A stretch of DNA of 64,000 bases from NCBI GenBank assembly GCA_949987705.1, contig OX465281.1:173242516-173306515 (forward strand). The letters are read 5' to 3'. This document shows positions 55,328 through 64,000 of the stretch, in pieces; within the stretch, counting starts at the first letter, position 1; every line of letters starts with the position of its first letter. The DNA comes from Thereva unica (Eukaryota > Arthropoda > Insecta > Diptera > Therevidae). The translations under genes and the position numbers were made by a program. Under the pieces are notes generated by a model, which did no database searches, was not told the origin of the DNA, and saw only the letters and a list, made by a program, of their open reading frames with translations.

Positions 55328-55754
55328 ATGCCACGTCCTAGAAGATCTAATCTTTTCCAGCGAAGCCGTACTGCAATTAGGCAACGGAACATCGCGAGTC
55401 AATTATCTGATGAAGAACGAGACATTGCACGAGAAGAGCGCCGCGTTAGTCTGGAGCGAAGAAGAGCTTTAATTCGTGCCTCTCAAACACAAGAGGAAAG
55501 AGAGGCAGCCCGTGAAACGGCTAGGTTAGAAACGAGAAATCGTCGAGCTTATCTTAGAGATCAACAGAGGGATAATCTTCGAATGGCAAGAAGAAATGGT
55601 TCAAGCGTTGATTTGAATCCAGCAGCGTTTCTATATGATTGCACCATCGACTACAGCTTGCATCGTTTAGTTTGCATTGGTCCAATGGACGTTGTTTGCC
55701 AGCATTGTGGCGCATTGAAGTTTGCTGGTGAAACGCCTGGTTTGTGCTGCCTTA
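55328..55754 (+). pseudogene. Helitron protein, first coding part
   Basis: The best start is ATG 55328 (AACAATGCC context). The frame gives MPRPRRSNLFQRSRTAIRQR, a highly charged helical region of RRR/EERE repeats, and then LNPAAFLYDCTIDYSLHRLV, CIGPMDVVCQHCGALKFAGE and TPGLCCL. This is the conserved N-terminal region with the C-x2-C zinc motif seen before the Helitron-like N domain. The frame is interrupted at TTA 55752-55754 by the Harbinger element. The codons resume at 59293 (SGKVKPLLVPPPEPL), so the original junction reads CCL-SGKVK. Confidence 0.88.
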
Positions 55755-55808
55755 GGCCAAGTACACATTGGGCGTTCGGCGTTGCTTTTAGCGCGCGTTG
55801 GTAGTGTT

Positions 55809-58684
55809 GTAGTACGAGACGTCTCCCAATTGCAATGCCCGTCGGTGGAAGCTCTGGAGTCACTCTCTATAAGCGTTTAACGATATTTTTGTTTTTAGTT
55901 TTGATTCTTTTTTTTTGCATTTATTTCTCTCAATTTTTATCTATTTTTGTTTTATTTTATATTAATTATTTCTATTTTATTTTATATTAATTATTTCTAT
56001 TTATTTTATTTATTGTTATATATTGTACACATCTTCTTTTCTGTAACTATAATGATTCCTTTCTTTTCAGTTAGTATTCATGCTTTAGCTGTGCTCTTTA
56101 TTTTTCTCCTCTTTTCTCAATCTGCTTTCGCTTCTTGGCCATTCCTTATTCTCTTATATGTCACATAGTCTTAGCTGCGAAGACCGGGTGAGAACGCTTG
56201 TCAAAATCCTTAGTTCGCTGCACAAAGTTTTCAACACCTGCATGCTTAATTCGCGAAGTATTCGTCCTAAAATAAGTGAGTTAAATGAAACATTTATTAA
56301 TTCTGGGGTTCAGGCTTTATTTATTTGTGAAAGTTGGCTCAACGATTCCATTCCTTCCTCCATTGTATCTATTGATGGATACAAATTACTCCGCAATGAT
56401 CGACAAGGTCGGTGTTGCGATTTATGTGCGTGAATATTTAAATTCTAAAATCGTTGGTTTTTCTAAACTGCCGGGAATCGAATTTATCTGCGTGGAAATT
56501 TCTTCAAATATTGACAAACTTCTTCTTGTCTGTGTGTACTCACCGCCTAGCAAGTTTAACCTCGATAACGGTAAAGAACTTAGCGATACTCTTGAGCGCT
56601 TATCCAGTGTGTATAAGAATATTTTGGTCGGTGGTCGATTATTTATGATGAATTCTCTCGGTTTGAATGTTGTTAATGTCCTTCCCACACACTTTAAATG
56701 TAGGTCACCCTCCTTGCTCGACGTGTTTCTGACCAATGATATTAACGCTGTTTTATTTCAAAACCAAATCTCTCCTCCCAGTTATCTGGATCATGATATT
56801 TTGTTCATTTGTCATAGTTTTAATGTTGATCCTCCACCTACTACCACCCGTACTTATCGGGATTTCTCTAATATTGATCAAACACGTCTCATTGATAGGT
56901 GTGATTGTCTACCATGGTCTAACATCTTCACTATGACTGACGTCGATGAAAAAATTTCCGAATTTAATAGGTTATTTCATGATCTCTATGAGGAATTTGT
57001 TCCTCTGAGAAGCAAAACTATTCCAGCAAAATCTAAACCGTGGTTTACTGCGGAAATTAAATCGCTCATAGTTGAAAGGGAGTTTCTTTACCATTGGTTT
57101 CTTAAAGTGAAAAGTGAAGCTGCTAAAAGATCCTTTAAACGCATAAGAAATTTAGTTGTTAGCTGGAACAATTTGCGGCAATTGAGTGTTCATTCTAAGA
57201 ATGAATCTGTGGCGCACAACATCTGTCCTGACACCCTTAATCGATTTTTTATATCTAACCAAATTGCGGACCAGGCTAATACCTCTTTTACAGCTTCTTC
57301 CGATGGCTTCTGCTTTCGTTGCGTTGACTACCTCGAAGTAATCACTGCTCTGAAGTCAATCAAATCAAATGCGACTGGTAGCGATTACATTTCGCCTAGA
57401 TTCCTAAAAATGCTTCTACCTCGTCTATTGCCTACTTTAACTCACATTTTTAACTCCTGCCTCACTGTATCGAAGTTTCCTTCGACTTGGAAGCATGCCT
57501 TAATCATACCCATTCCCAAGTGCCCTTCTCCTACCAGTCCCTATGATTTTCGGCCTATCAGTATTCTTCCATTTCTGGCAAAGGTCCTTAAAAAGCTAAT
57601 AGCCACGCAAATAACAGCGTATTGTGAGCGTCTCAAACTTATAAATACATGGCAATCTGGCTTTCGAAAACACCACAGCTGTGAAACTGCGCTTCTTAAA
57701 GTCACTACAGATATACGCAACTCCCTTGACGAACGTAATATCTGTTGTTTATTGTTGCTTGACTTCTCAAAAGCTTTTGATAGCGTCAATCACGACCTGC
57801 TCCTGCGAAAACTGGCATCACAAGCACATTTTTCTCTTTCTGCACTTAAACTTTTGCAAAGTTTCTTATCTAACCGCTCTCAAAAGGTTAAACTAGGTGG
57901 CTCTTGTTCCTCAAGTGCCCTTCTTCACGCTGGAGTCCCTCAAGGCTCCATTCTTGGACCTCTTTTATTCAGTATTTTTATTAACGACCTTCCCTTAGTA
58001 GTAAAATATTCTAAGATTCATATGTATGCAGACGATGTGCAGCTTTATCTCCCAGCCCCAAAAGATCAAATACATTTATGTGTGGAGAAGCTTGCTGCTG
58101 ACTTGCGTCATGTATCCTACTGGTCGACATTAAATTTACTGCTGCTAAATCCTTCGAAGTCCCAGTGTATTTTTTTCTCTCACTCCGCTACTGTTCGCCC
58201 TGACCTCTCCGCTATCGCGTTAAACTCGGTTCCTCTTGTTTGCGTTGATAAAGCAAGAAATCTTGGGGTGGTACTGAATAGCAGCATGACCTGCTGCGAT
58301 CACATTAGTTTTATTGTTGGTAAAACCTATAGACTCCTGTCAAGACTTCGTTACCATTGTGGCTTGCTAAAGAGGTCTGTACGTATGAATCTGCTTAAAG
58401 CCCTACTACTACCTCTTCTAATGCATGGCCTTTCCATCATTCCCTCACTCGATTCTTTTTGCGCCCGTAAACTTGAAGTAGCGTTTAACGATTGTGTACG
58501 TTTTGTTTATAAGTTACGCCGTTTCGACCACATTTCACCCTTCACGAACACAGTTTTGGGCTGCTCTCTAAATGAATATCGTGAGTTTAGGCTTCTACGA
58601 CTGTTTCACGATATCCTTCATGAGCGTAAACCTGCATACCTCAAGCAGTTTGTGCAGCTTTATTTTAAATAATAATAATAATAG
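55809..58684 (+). mobile_element. LINE (CR1/L2/Jockey-like) inserted in the Harbinger element
   Basis: It starts after TAGTGT (about 55803) and ends in TTTTAAATAATAATAATAATA followed by TAGTGT-like sequence, a possible 6-bp target duplication. It has a T-rich 5' leader (55870-56150) and one ORF encoding endonuclease and RT. The boundaries are approximate. Confidence 0.7.
56158..58672 (+). pseudogene. LINE endonuclease/reverse transcriptase ORF, frameshift and internal deletion
   Basis: The beginning (56158-56433) shows CMLNSRSIRPKISELNE and ALFICESWLNDSIPSSIV of the endonuclease. Near 56410 the frame shifts into VAIYVREYLNSKIV. After KNILVGG the GDFN segment is missing and the text jumps to FKCRSPSLLDVFLTNDI, so part of the endonuclease is deleted. 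The 795-codon frame (56285-58672) continues with an intact RT: DYISPRFLKMLLP, LLLLDFSKAFDSVNHD (motif A), GVPQGSILGPLLF (motif B) and IHMYADDVQLYLPA (motif C). RT catalytic residues are intact but the endonuclease is not. Confidence 0.88.
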
Positions 58685-58723
58685 TGTACACACTTAGCGT
58701 TAAGCTCGGCGTTTAACGAGCGT

Positions 58724-58927
58724 TTGCAGGACATCGCAGCAGCGAGCATTAATAATTATTATTGCTCGCTGGTCACAGTGTGCAGTTTAAAAATGGAAGT
58801 CGAAGTGATAGCTTGTCTGTGGCTGCTCTACCGTCACTATAAAAGACGACGCCAAAGGCAAAGAAGATATTGGGTGCATGTGAGCACTAAAAATGTCTAC
58901 TATTTCCTCTCAATACCGCTTCTTTAA
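58724..58927 (+). pseudogene. PIF/Harbinger transposase N-terminal remnant
   Basis: MEVEVIACLWLLYRHYKRRR and QRQRRYWVHVSTKN match the start of Harbinger transposases (hydrophobic helix, Arg run, then RRxWVHP). The frame ends at 58927 without the nuclease domain. Its position inside a TTA-flanked TIR element supports the call. Confidence 0.65.
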
Positions 58928-59292
58928 AATTTTATTTTTATATTCGGAACTTTCTAAGTCCCAAATACCGGGTCTGTTGTGGATTTCATCTATAAACAAA
59001 TCCGTATCAAAATGTTCGCTTTCCATTTTTTAATTTTCCTCTTCTAGATACGTGTTTTCTCTATAAAAACGCGCGTTAGAATGTACAACAAGTAGGCGAC
59101 GTATGTATCTCAAAACGCCCGGCAAGCGTCCGTGAATCGCGCATTCTAACGAAAATCTCGAAGCGCGCGGTTCACGGGCGTTTGGTCAAAAGCGCGCGTT
59201 TGCATGTGTACACCTAATAGGAGCTCTTTGATTCGTAAAACGCTCATTTCAAAAACGCGCGTTTCAAAACGCCCAATGTATACTTGCCTTTA

Positions 59293-59947
59293 GTGGTAAA
59301 GTGAAACCATTATTGGTTCCGCCACCAGAGCCATTGTGTTCCTTGCTTAATATCGAAACTCCAGAATCACGACATTTTCTAGCGAACACTCAAAGATACA
59401 ATGTCTGTTTTCTAATGACTTCATTTGGGTCGGAAATTATCGAAGAACACGGATATAATCCGACATTTAAGGTAATTGCTGGAATGTAGTTTGTTAGATT
59501 TCTATATTTGTCTCTAAAATAAAAACGGCATGTTATCATTTAAAAAAAAAGTTATTGTAAATCTAACAATGCCTTCGACTTTACAGATTCAAGGCCAGAT
59601 TTACCATCGCATTGGATCATTGCAACCTCATGAAGATGCACAGCATAAATTCTTGCAAATATACTTCATGGGCAATATGGAAGAACAACTTGACCGGCGT
59701 CAAGGGATCAACACAGCTACAAAAAGAGCAATTCTCCAAAATCTGCAGCAAATGCTTCATGAACATCATGCATTGGTCAGGCTGTTCAAGATTGCGTTAG
59801 AGCGCATGCCAAGTGATGATTATAAAGTTGTGATCAGAGCAGATAAACGACCAGCTGGAACACACGAACGCACATTTAATGCTCCAACAATTGATGAAGT
59901 GGCAATCCTGATTGTTGGTGAAAACTTAGAAACACGTGATGTTTCCG
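59293..59947 (+). pseudogene. Helitron protein, second coding part with a 115-nt intron
   Basis: Continues SGKVKPLLVPPPEPLCSLLN then ESRHFLANTQRYNVCFLMTS and NPTFK. A GTAATT donor at 59472 and TTTACAG acceptor at 59586 bound a 115-nt intron. The next exon reads IQGQIYHRIGSLQPHEDAQH, KFLQIYFMGN, and later DYKVVIRADKRPAGTHERTF NAP-type sequence, all of the Helitron-like N-terminal region, to GENLETRD, where the SINE has inserted. Confidence 0.85.
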
Positions 59948-60389
59948 GGCCTCGGTAGCCTAGGGAGTAAGGCGCCTGGCTACTATCCCAGAGGTCCCGG
60001 GTTCGATTCCCGGCGGTGCCACGGTCCTAGCCTTTCCCAATTTCCCACCCACATAACTTTCCTTCTTTCTTCTTCCCTCTTTACATTCCGGATCCCTCCT
60101 GTCATAGCCTTCCTTAGCCCTTCCCCGCCCCACCAAAAAGCGCATGTCATCGGTTGGTTGATGAGATTCAACTCGTTTCAGGAGGCATAACACTCCAGCG
60201 AGTTGTTTCTCGATGCCCCGATGACAAAGTCGCCAGTAATGGTTGGGAGTAGGTTGTGACAGTTCCTTTCTTCCCCGACTAGAGCTGCTGTTCGACATTG
60301 CACTCTATATGAAGAAAATAGACTGTCGACACAGTATAAAGGGCGTTTCCTGTGACTCTAGTCTTTCACATAAAAAAAAAAAAAAAAAA
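59944..60389 (+). mobile_element. tRNA-derived SINE with poly(A) tail
   Basis: The head is tRNA-like: TAGCCTAGGGA (box A-like, about 59956) and GGTTCGATTCC (box B, 60000-60010) inside a perfect CCGGG-TTCGATT-CCCGG T-arm. A unique body of about 350 bp and an A18 tail (60372-60389) follow. Imperfect duplications GATGTT (59938) and GATATT (60390) flank it. Deleting it restores the Helitron codons GAT ATT GTA CTT ACA. Not a functional tRNA gene: the acceptor stem does not pair. Confidence 0.88.
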
Positions 60390-61504
60390 GATATTGTACT
60401 TACACGACGCAATACTGGGCAACTACAAAAAATATATGAAACACGCCGTTCATATGACGCATTACAATACCCGCTGATGTTTTGGCAAGGAAACGATGGA
60501 TATTACTTCAATATCAAAATGATTAATCCATTGAATGGTAAGTGTCAATATCATAGTTTTCATTTTAACTTGATATACATTTTATTCTGTTTGCTTTTGG
60601 TAACCAAAAAAAGTTGTCACTCCTAATTTAGCAGAGAGTAGTTGTAAGAGTCGTTAACCCTATTAGGGGTTGTTGGTTTAGAAAATATTGAACAAAACTT
60701 AGTGATGACATTCTGTTTACCCCTTCAAGGAATACAGACATGGATTTTTCTTCTAAAATACAAATTTTACTATATTTGTTTCAGGTGAGGAAACTACCAA
60801 GAAGGTTAGTTCGATGAATTATTACGCACATCGTTTGATTATTCGTGAAAACTCTGACAATTATTTGTTGCGATTTCGTCGACTGCTTCAACAATATTGC
60901 GTTTACATGTACGTTAAAATCGAAACGGAGCGCCTGACTTTCATTCGGTTGAACCAAGCTAAATTACGTTCGGAAGAGTATATCCATTTACGCGATGCAA
61001 TTATCACAGAAGGAGATGCAGAAAATGTTGGTCGATTGACTATTTTACCGGCTACATACACAGGTAGCCCGCGTCATATGCATGAATATGCGCAAGATGC
61101 AATGACATATGTTCGTCATTATGGTCGGCCAGATCTATTCATTACATTTACATGTAATCCGAAATGGATGGATATTATTCAACTGCTGGATGTATTCAGT
61201 CGAATGGCAAAAACGAGGCTTGCCGCATGCACACATTCTAATTTGGTTAGTCGAAAGAATTCGGCCAGATCAAATAGATGACATCATATGTACGGAGATT
61301 CCAGATCCTGAAACCGATCCAGACCTACATGAGGTTGTAATCACGAATATGATTCATGGACCGTGTGGCACCATTAACCGCCAATCACCGTGCATGGTCG
61401 ACGGCAAGTGTTCCAAATGGTATCCACGAAAATTGACGGCAGAGACCATCACCGGCAACGATGGTTATCCACTGTCCACTGTATCGGCGTCGATCGCTCG
61501 ATGA
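60390..61504 (+). pseudogene. Helitron Rep domain, first half (HUH motif), with intron, deletion and frameshifts
   Basis: The exon 60390-60537 reads TRRNTGQLQKIYETRRSYDA and LQYPLMFWQGNDGYYFNIKM. Intron 60538-60784 has GTAAGT and TTTCAG borders and the join restores NGEETTKK. The next exon gives SSMNYYAHRLIIRE, GRLTILPATYTGSPRHMHEY and RPDLFITFTCNPKWMDI. About 40 residues are then missing and the frame shifts near 61190. The second frame carries VEWQKRGLPHAHILIWLV, the HUH (HAH) metal-binding motif at about 61225. A 7-bp tandem duplication (CCACTGT twice, 61469-61482) breaks the frame again at GYPL. Rep normally nicks and joins DNA for rolling-circle transposition. Confidence 0.88.
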
Positions 61505-62030
61505 TGATGGTAGAACTATCACAACTAAAGTGAAAGGAAACGATTTCGTGGTCGACAACAGTTGGATTGTTCCATATTCACCACTTCTTTCCAAAACATT
61601 CAAGGCACATTGTAATGTTGAGTATTGCAATTCGGTCAAGTCAATTAAATACATTTGCAAATATGTCACGAAAGGCAGCGACATGGCGGTTTTTGGAATC
61701 CAAGCATCCAATACCAACGATGAAATTACGTGCTATCAAGTTGGTAGATATGTGAACAGCAATGAAGCAATTTGGCGTATATTCTAATTCCCTATTCACG
61801 AACGTCATCCCACTGTTGTGCATTTGGGGGTGCATCTAGAGAACGGTCAGAGAGTATATTTCACAGCGTCGAATGCTGTTCAACGTGCCGAAAGACCTCC
61901 AGCGACAACATTGACCAGTTTCTTTGCGATTTGTCAAAGCGATCCCTTCGCACGAACGTTGATTTACTCGGAGATGCCACGTTATTACACTTGGAACGAT
62001 ACATCGAAGAAATTTCAACGTCGCGTCGGA
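61476..62030 (+). pseudogene. Helitron Rep domain, second half (Tyr motif)
   Basis: Reads YRRRSLDDDGRTITTKVKGN, then KYICKYVTKGSDMAVFG and EITCYQVGRYVNSNEAIWRI, which contains the two Tyr of the Rep active site (Y-x4-Y pattern). A single nonsense codon TAA at 61785-61787 interrupts IF-stop-FPIHERHPTVVHLGV. The same frame continues after it through NGQRVYFTASNAVQRAERPP to about 62015, where a frameshift leads to the helicase frame. Confidence 0.87.
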
Positions 62031-63154
62031 AGCAAGGCGATGCAGTTCCTGGTCATCCAGATATGCGTTCTACTGATGCTCTTGGTCGTATTCACACAGT
62101 TCATCCGAAGAATGATGAATGTTTCTATTTGCGGTTGTTGCTGGTACATGTTCGAGGGCCAACATCCTTTGTATCACTACGAACTGTTAATGGTATAATG
62201 TGCCCCACATTTCGTGCAGCATGTCAAGAGCTCAACTTGCTTGAATACGATACTCATTGGGACACGACAATCGCTGAAGCAATTATTTCTGCATCTCCAA
62301 GTCAGATACGCACATTATTTGCAATCATCATTTCGACATGCTTCCCATCGAACCCAAGTGACCTGTGGAACAAATACAAAGATAACATGTCAGAAGACAT
62401 TTTACATCGAATTCGTGTCAGCACAAGAAATCCCAATCTTGAGGCGAATGAGGAGATGCATAACCAGGCTTTGCTCTTGATCGAAGATATGTGTTACCTC
62501 ATGTGCGGCAGTTTGTTAGTCAGGCTAGGAATGCCAGCGCCAGATCGTGGAATGAATGACGCATTTAATAGAGAGCTGGAACGTGAACGTGAATATGATC
62601 CACATGAATTAGTCCAATTAGTTCAAACGAATGTACCACTATTGAATCCTAAACAGAGGGAAGTCTATGATACATTGATTAATGAAATTGATGATGGAAA
62701 TGGTGGCTTTTTTTTTTCTGGGTGCCCCCGGTGGAACTGGAAAGACATTCCTCATGTCTTGATTTTGGCCACTGTACGTGCGAGATCCGAAATTGCGGTA
62801 GCAGTTGCTTCTTCTGGAATAGCGGCCACATTGTTAGACGGATGCCGTACGGCTCACTCAGCGTTAAAATTGCCATTAAACCTTCAAACTACTGAACAAC
62901 CGACGTGTAACATTTCGAAACACTCCGCAATGGCCAAAGTTTTGGTAGCATCAAAAATCATAATATGGGACGAATGCACAATGGCGCACAAACGCGCATT
63001 GGAAGCACTTGACCGAACATTAAAAGATCTGCGCAATGAGTCGAGATGTTTTGGTGGTGCAATCATTTTACTATCTGGCGATTTAAGACAAACACTACCA
63101 GTCATTCCAAGAGCTACTGCTGCCGACGAAATAAACGCTTGCCTCAAAGCATAA
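62031..63154 (+). pseudogene. Helitron PIF1-type helicase, first part; Walker A lies between two compensating frameshifts
   Basis: The frame carries DALGRIHTVHPKNDECFYLR and a linker, LLNPKQREVYDTLINEI (Q-motif region), and then passes through the Walker A site in the wrong frame. The correct GAPGGTGKT is at 62721-62747 in the +1 frame, entered through an extra T in the T-run at 62708-62718 and left through a missing T near 62760. The original frame resumes with LILATVRARSEIAVAVASSG, IIIWDECTMAHKRALEALD (Walker B, DE), FGGAIILLSGDLRQTLPVI and a stop at 63152-63154 from another shift. Confidence 0.88.
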
Positions 63155-64000
63155 AATCTGTGGCGATATGTGAAGGAACTTCAAATGTCAGTAAATATGA
63201 GAGTTGCATTGTTGAACGATCTATCTGCAGATGATTTCTCTAAGCAATTGCTGACTATCGGTAATGGCCGTGTTCCTGTTGACGAATCGAGCGGATTGAT
63301 GTCATTTCCTCCAAATTTTTGCAATTTCGTCTCATCGAAAGAAGAGCTTATCAACAAAGTATTCCCGGATATCATTGCTAACCACAAACATACTAAATTG
63401 TTAAGTGAGCGTGCAATTTTGGCGGCTAAAAATAAAGATGTAGATGACCTAAATTTTATAATTCAGAATCAAATCGCAGGTACTCTGCATTCATTCAAAT
63501 CTATCGACTGTGTAATAAACGAAGATGAAGCCACTAATTATCCAACTGAATTTTTAAACTCCTTGGATGCGCCTGGTTTACCACCGCACAATTTACAACT
63601 CAAGGTTGGCTCGGTAGTAATTATGCTTAGAAATTTAAACCAAACAAAACTGTGCAATGGAACGCGTTTGGTGATAAGAAAACTGATGAGCAATGTGATT
63701 CACGCGTCGATACTCAAAGGAAAATTTAAAGATGAAGAAGTTCTCATTCCAAGGATTCCGATGATCCCAACGGGTATGCCCTTTGAGTTTAAACGAATTC
63801 AATTCCCGATTCGTCTTGCCTTCGCCATGACGATTAACAAATCACAGGGCCAATCCTTGACTATTTGTGGCCTCAATCTAGAAAATGCATGTTTTTCTCA
63901 TGGTCAATTGTACCTGGCATGTTCACGTGTCGGCAAACCATCCGCTTTATTTGTTCTTGCGCCTGACAAAAAAAAACAAAGAATGTCGTTTACCACAAGG
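63155..64000 (+). pseudogene. Helitron PIF1-type helicase, C-terminal part, open to the window end
   Basis: After the shift near 63150 the frame is open for at least 272 codons from 63185 to 64000. It reads MSVNMRVALLNDLSADDFSK, VFPDIIANHKHTKLLSERAI, LDAPGLPPHNLQLKVGSVV, MLRNLNQTKLCNGTRLVI, RIQFPIRLAFAMTINKSQGQ and LYLACSRVGKPSALFVLAP. The last two are helicase motifs V and VI. It is longer than the listed frames because no stop occurs before the window ends. The family end is typically a few residues beyond, so the stop and the Helitron 3' hairpin should lie just outside. Confidence 0.9.

Larger units (their letters stand above)
55755..59289 (+). mobile_element. PIF/Harbinger element, TSD TTA, itself split by a LINE
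   Basis: Left end GGCCAAGTACACATTGGGCG and right end, read inward, AGGCAAGTATACATTGGGCG; TTA flanks at 55752-55754 and 59290-59292. Removing the element restores the Helitron reading frame (TGC TGC CTT AGT GGT), which confirms the borders exactly. ACGCGCGTTT motifs are repeated near both ends. A transposase N-terminal remnant lies at 58724-58927. A LINE occupies about 55809-58684. Confidence 0.9.
54890..64000 (+). mobile_element. Autonomous-type Helitron, decayed, extends beyond the window
   Basis: The 5' end TCTATATATAAAACAATGAC is preceded by A, as expected for Helitron insertion between A and T. The coding region is a spliced Rep/helicase gene from 55328 to beyond 64000. It is interrupted by a PIF/Harbinger element (55755-59289, holding a LINE) and a SINE (about 59944-60389), with several frameshifts and a nonsense codon. 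The 3' hairpin and CTRR end lie outside the window. It belongs to the same broad Helitron type as the short element at 46846-48149. Confidence 0.9.

Noticed and set aside
59944..60020. tRNA gene
   Set aside because: Box A/B and the T-arm are present, but the acceptor stem does not pair. It is the head of a SINE with a 350-bp body, poly(A) tail and target duplication.

Overview
The window looks like arthropod, most probably insect, nuclear DNA: AT-rich, with spliced reading frames, (TAA)n tails, tRNA-derived SINE structure, and transposon families typical of insects (Transib, Helitron/Helentron, piggyBac, pogo, PIF/Harbinger, I/Jockey-type LINEs, Ty3/gypsy). I recognise no conserved host housekeeping gene. 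Nearly all of the 64 kb can be read as nested transposable elements and tandem arrays, many dated relative to each other by target-site duplications (TSDs) and by empty-site paralogues within the window.

Layout. 0.26-4.2 kb: a foldback repeat split by a full-length Transib transposon (1262-4135, TSD CGGTG) encoding a RAG1-like transposase. 4.2-8.4 kb: a broken multi-exon gene joining MULE-type transposase sequence, a Cys-rich zinc-binding region and a USP-type cysteine peptidase, with a MITE in its last intron. 8.5-11.7 kb: a 149-bp satellite. 11.7-15.7 kb: a second satellite with a 495-bp higher-order period, split by a 1.5-kb pogo element (TSD TA). 16.4-18.8 kb: an unknown proline-rich repeat ORF next to a polypurine tract and probable LTR. 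19-25 kb: LINE relics in both orientations, a Harbinger-type MITE, a Transib MITE (19826-20321, TSD CGCTG) and a long hairpin. 26.8-35.6 kb: a nest bounded by inverted termini with TAA duplications, holding a hAT-like element that carries a Helentron helicase/endonuclease fragment, a 146-bp repeat element and a solo LTR. 37-39 kb: nested MITEs and an RT relic. 39.76-41.71 kb: a segment repeated in inverted orientation at 52.11-54.07 kb. 41.7-48.6 kb: a nearly full-length LINE (15-bp TSD) with a non-autonomous Helitron in its 3' region. 48.8-51.3 kb: repeat-element, gypsy and piggyBac-like pieces. 51.6-54.5 kb: a Transib-type foldback (TSD CGGCG) that holds the second copy of the 39.8-kb segment. 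54.9-64.0 kb: an autonomous-type Helitron broken by a Harbinger element (itself holding a LINE), a SINE and several frameshifts; it runs off the window.

How things connect. Three elements share the CACAGTGG terminus and GC-rich 5-bp TSDs: one coding Transib and two non-coding derivatives, one carrying a 1.95-kb passenger. The Rep/helicase Helitron at 54.9 kb is the natural partner of the non-autonomous Helitron at 46.8 kb, whose internal repeats are the same family as the 11.7-15.7 kb satellite. The most notable items are the Transib with RSS-like, asymmetrically spaced termini, the Transib-borne captured segment, and the MULE/USP gene.
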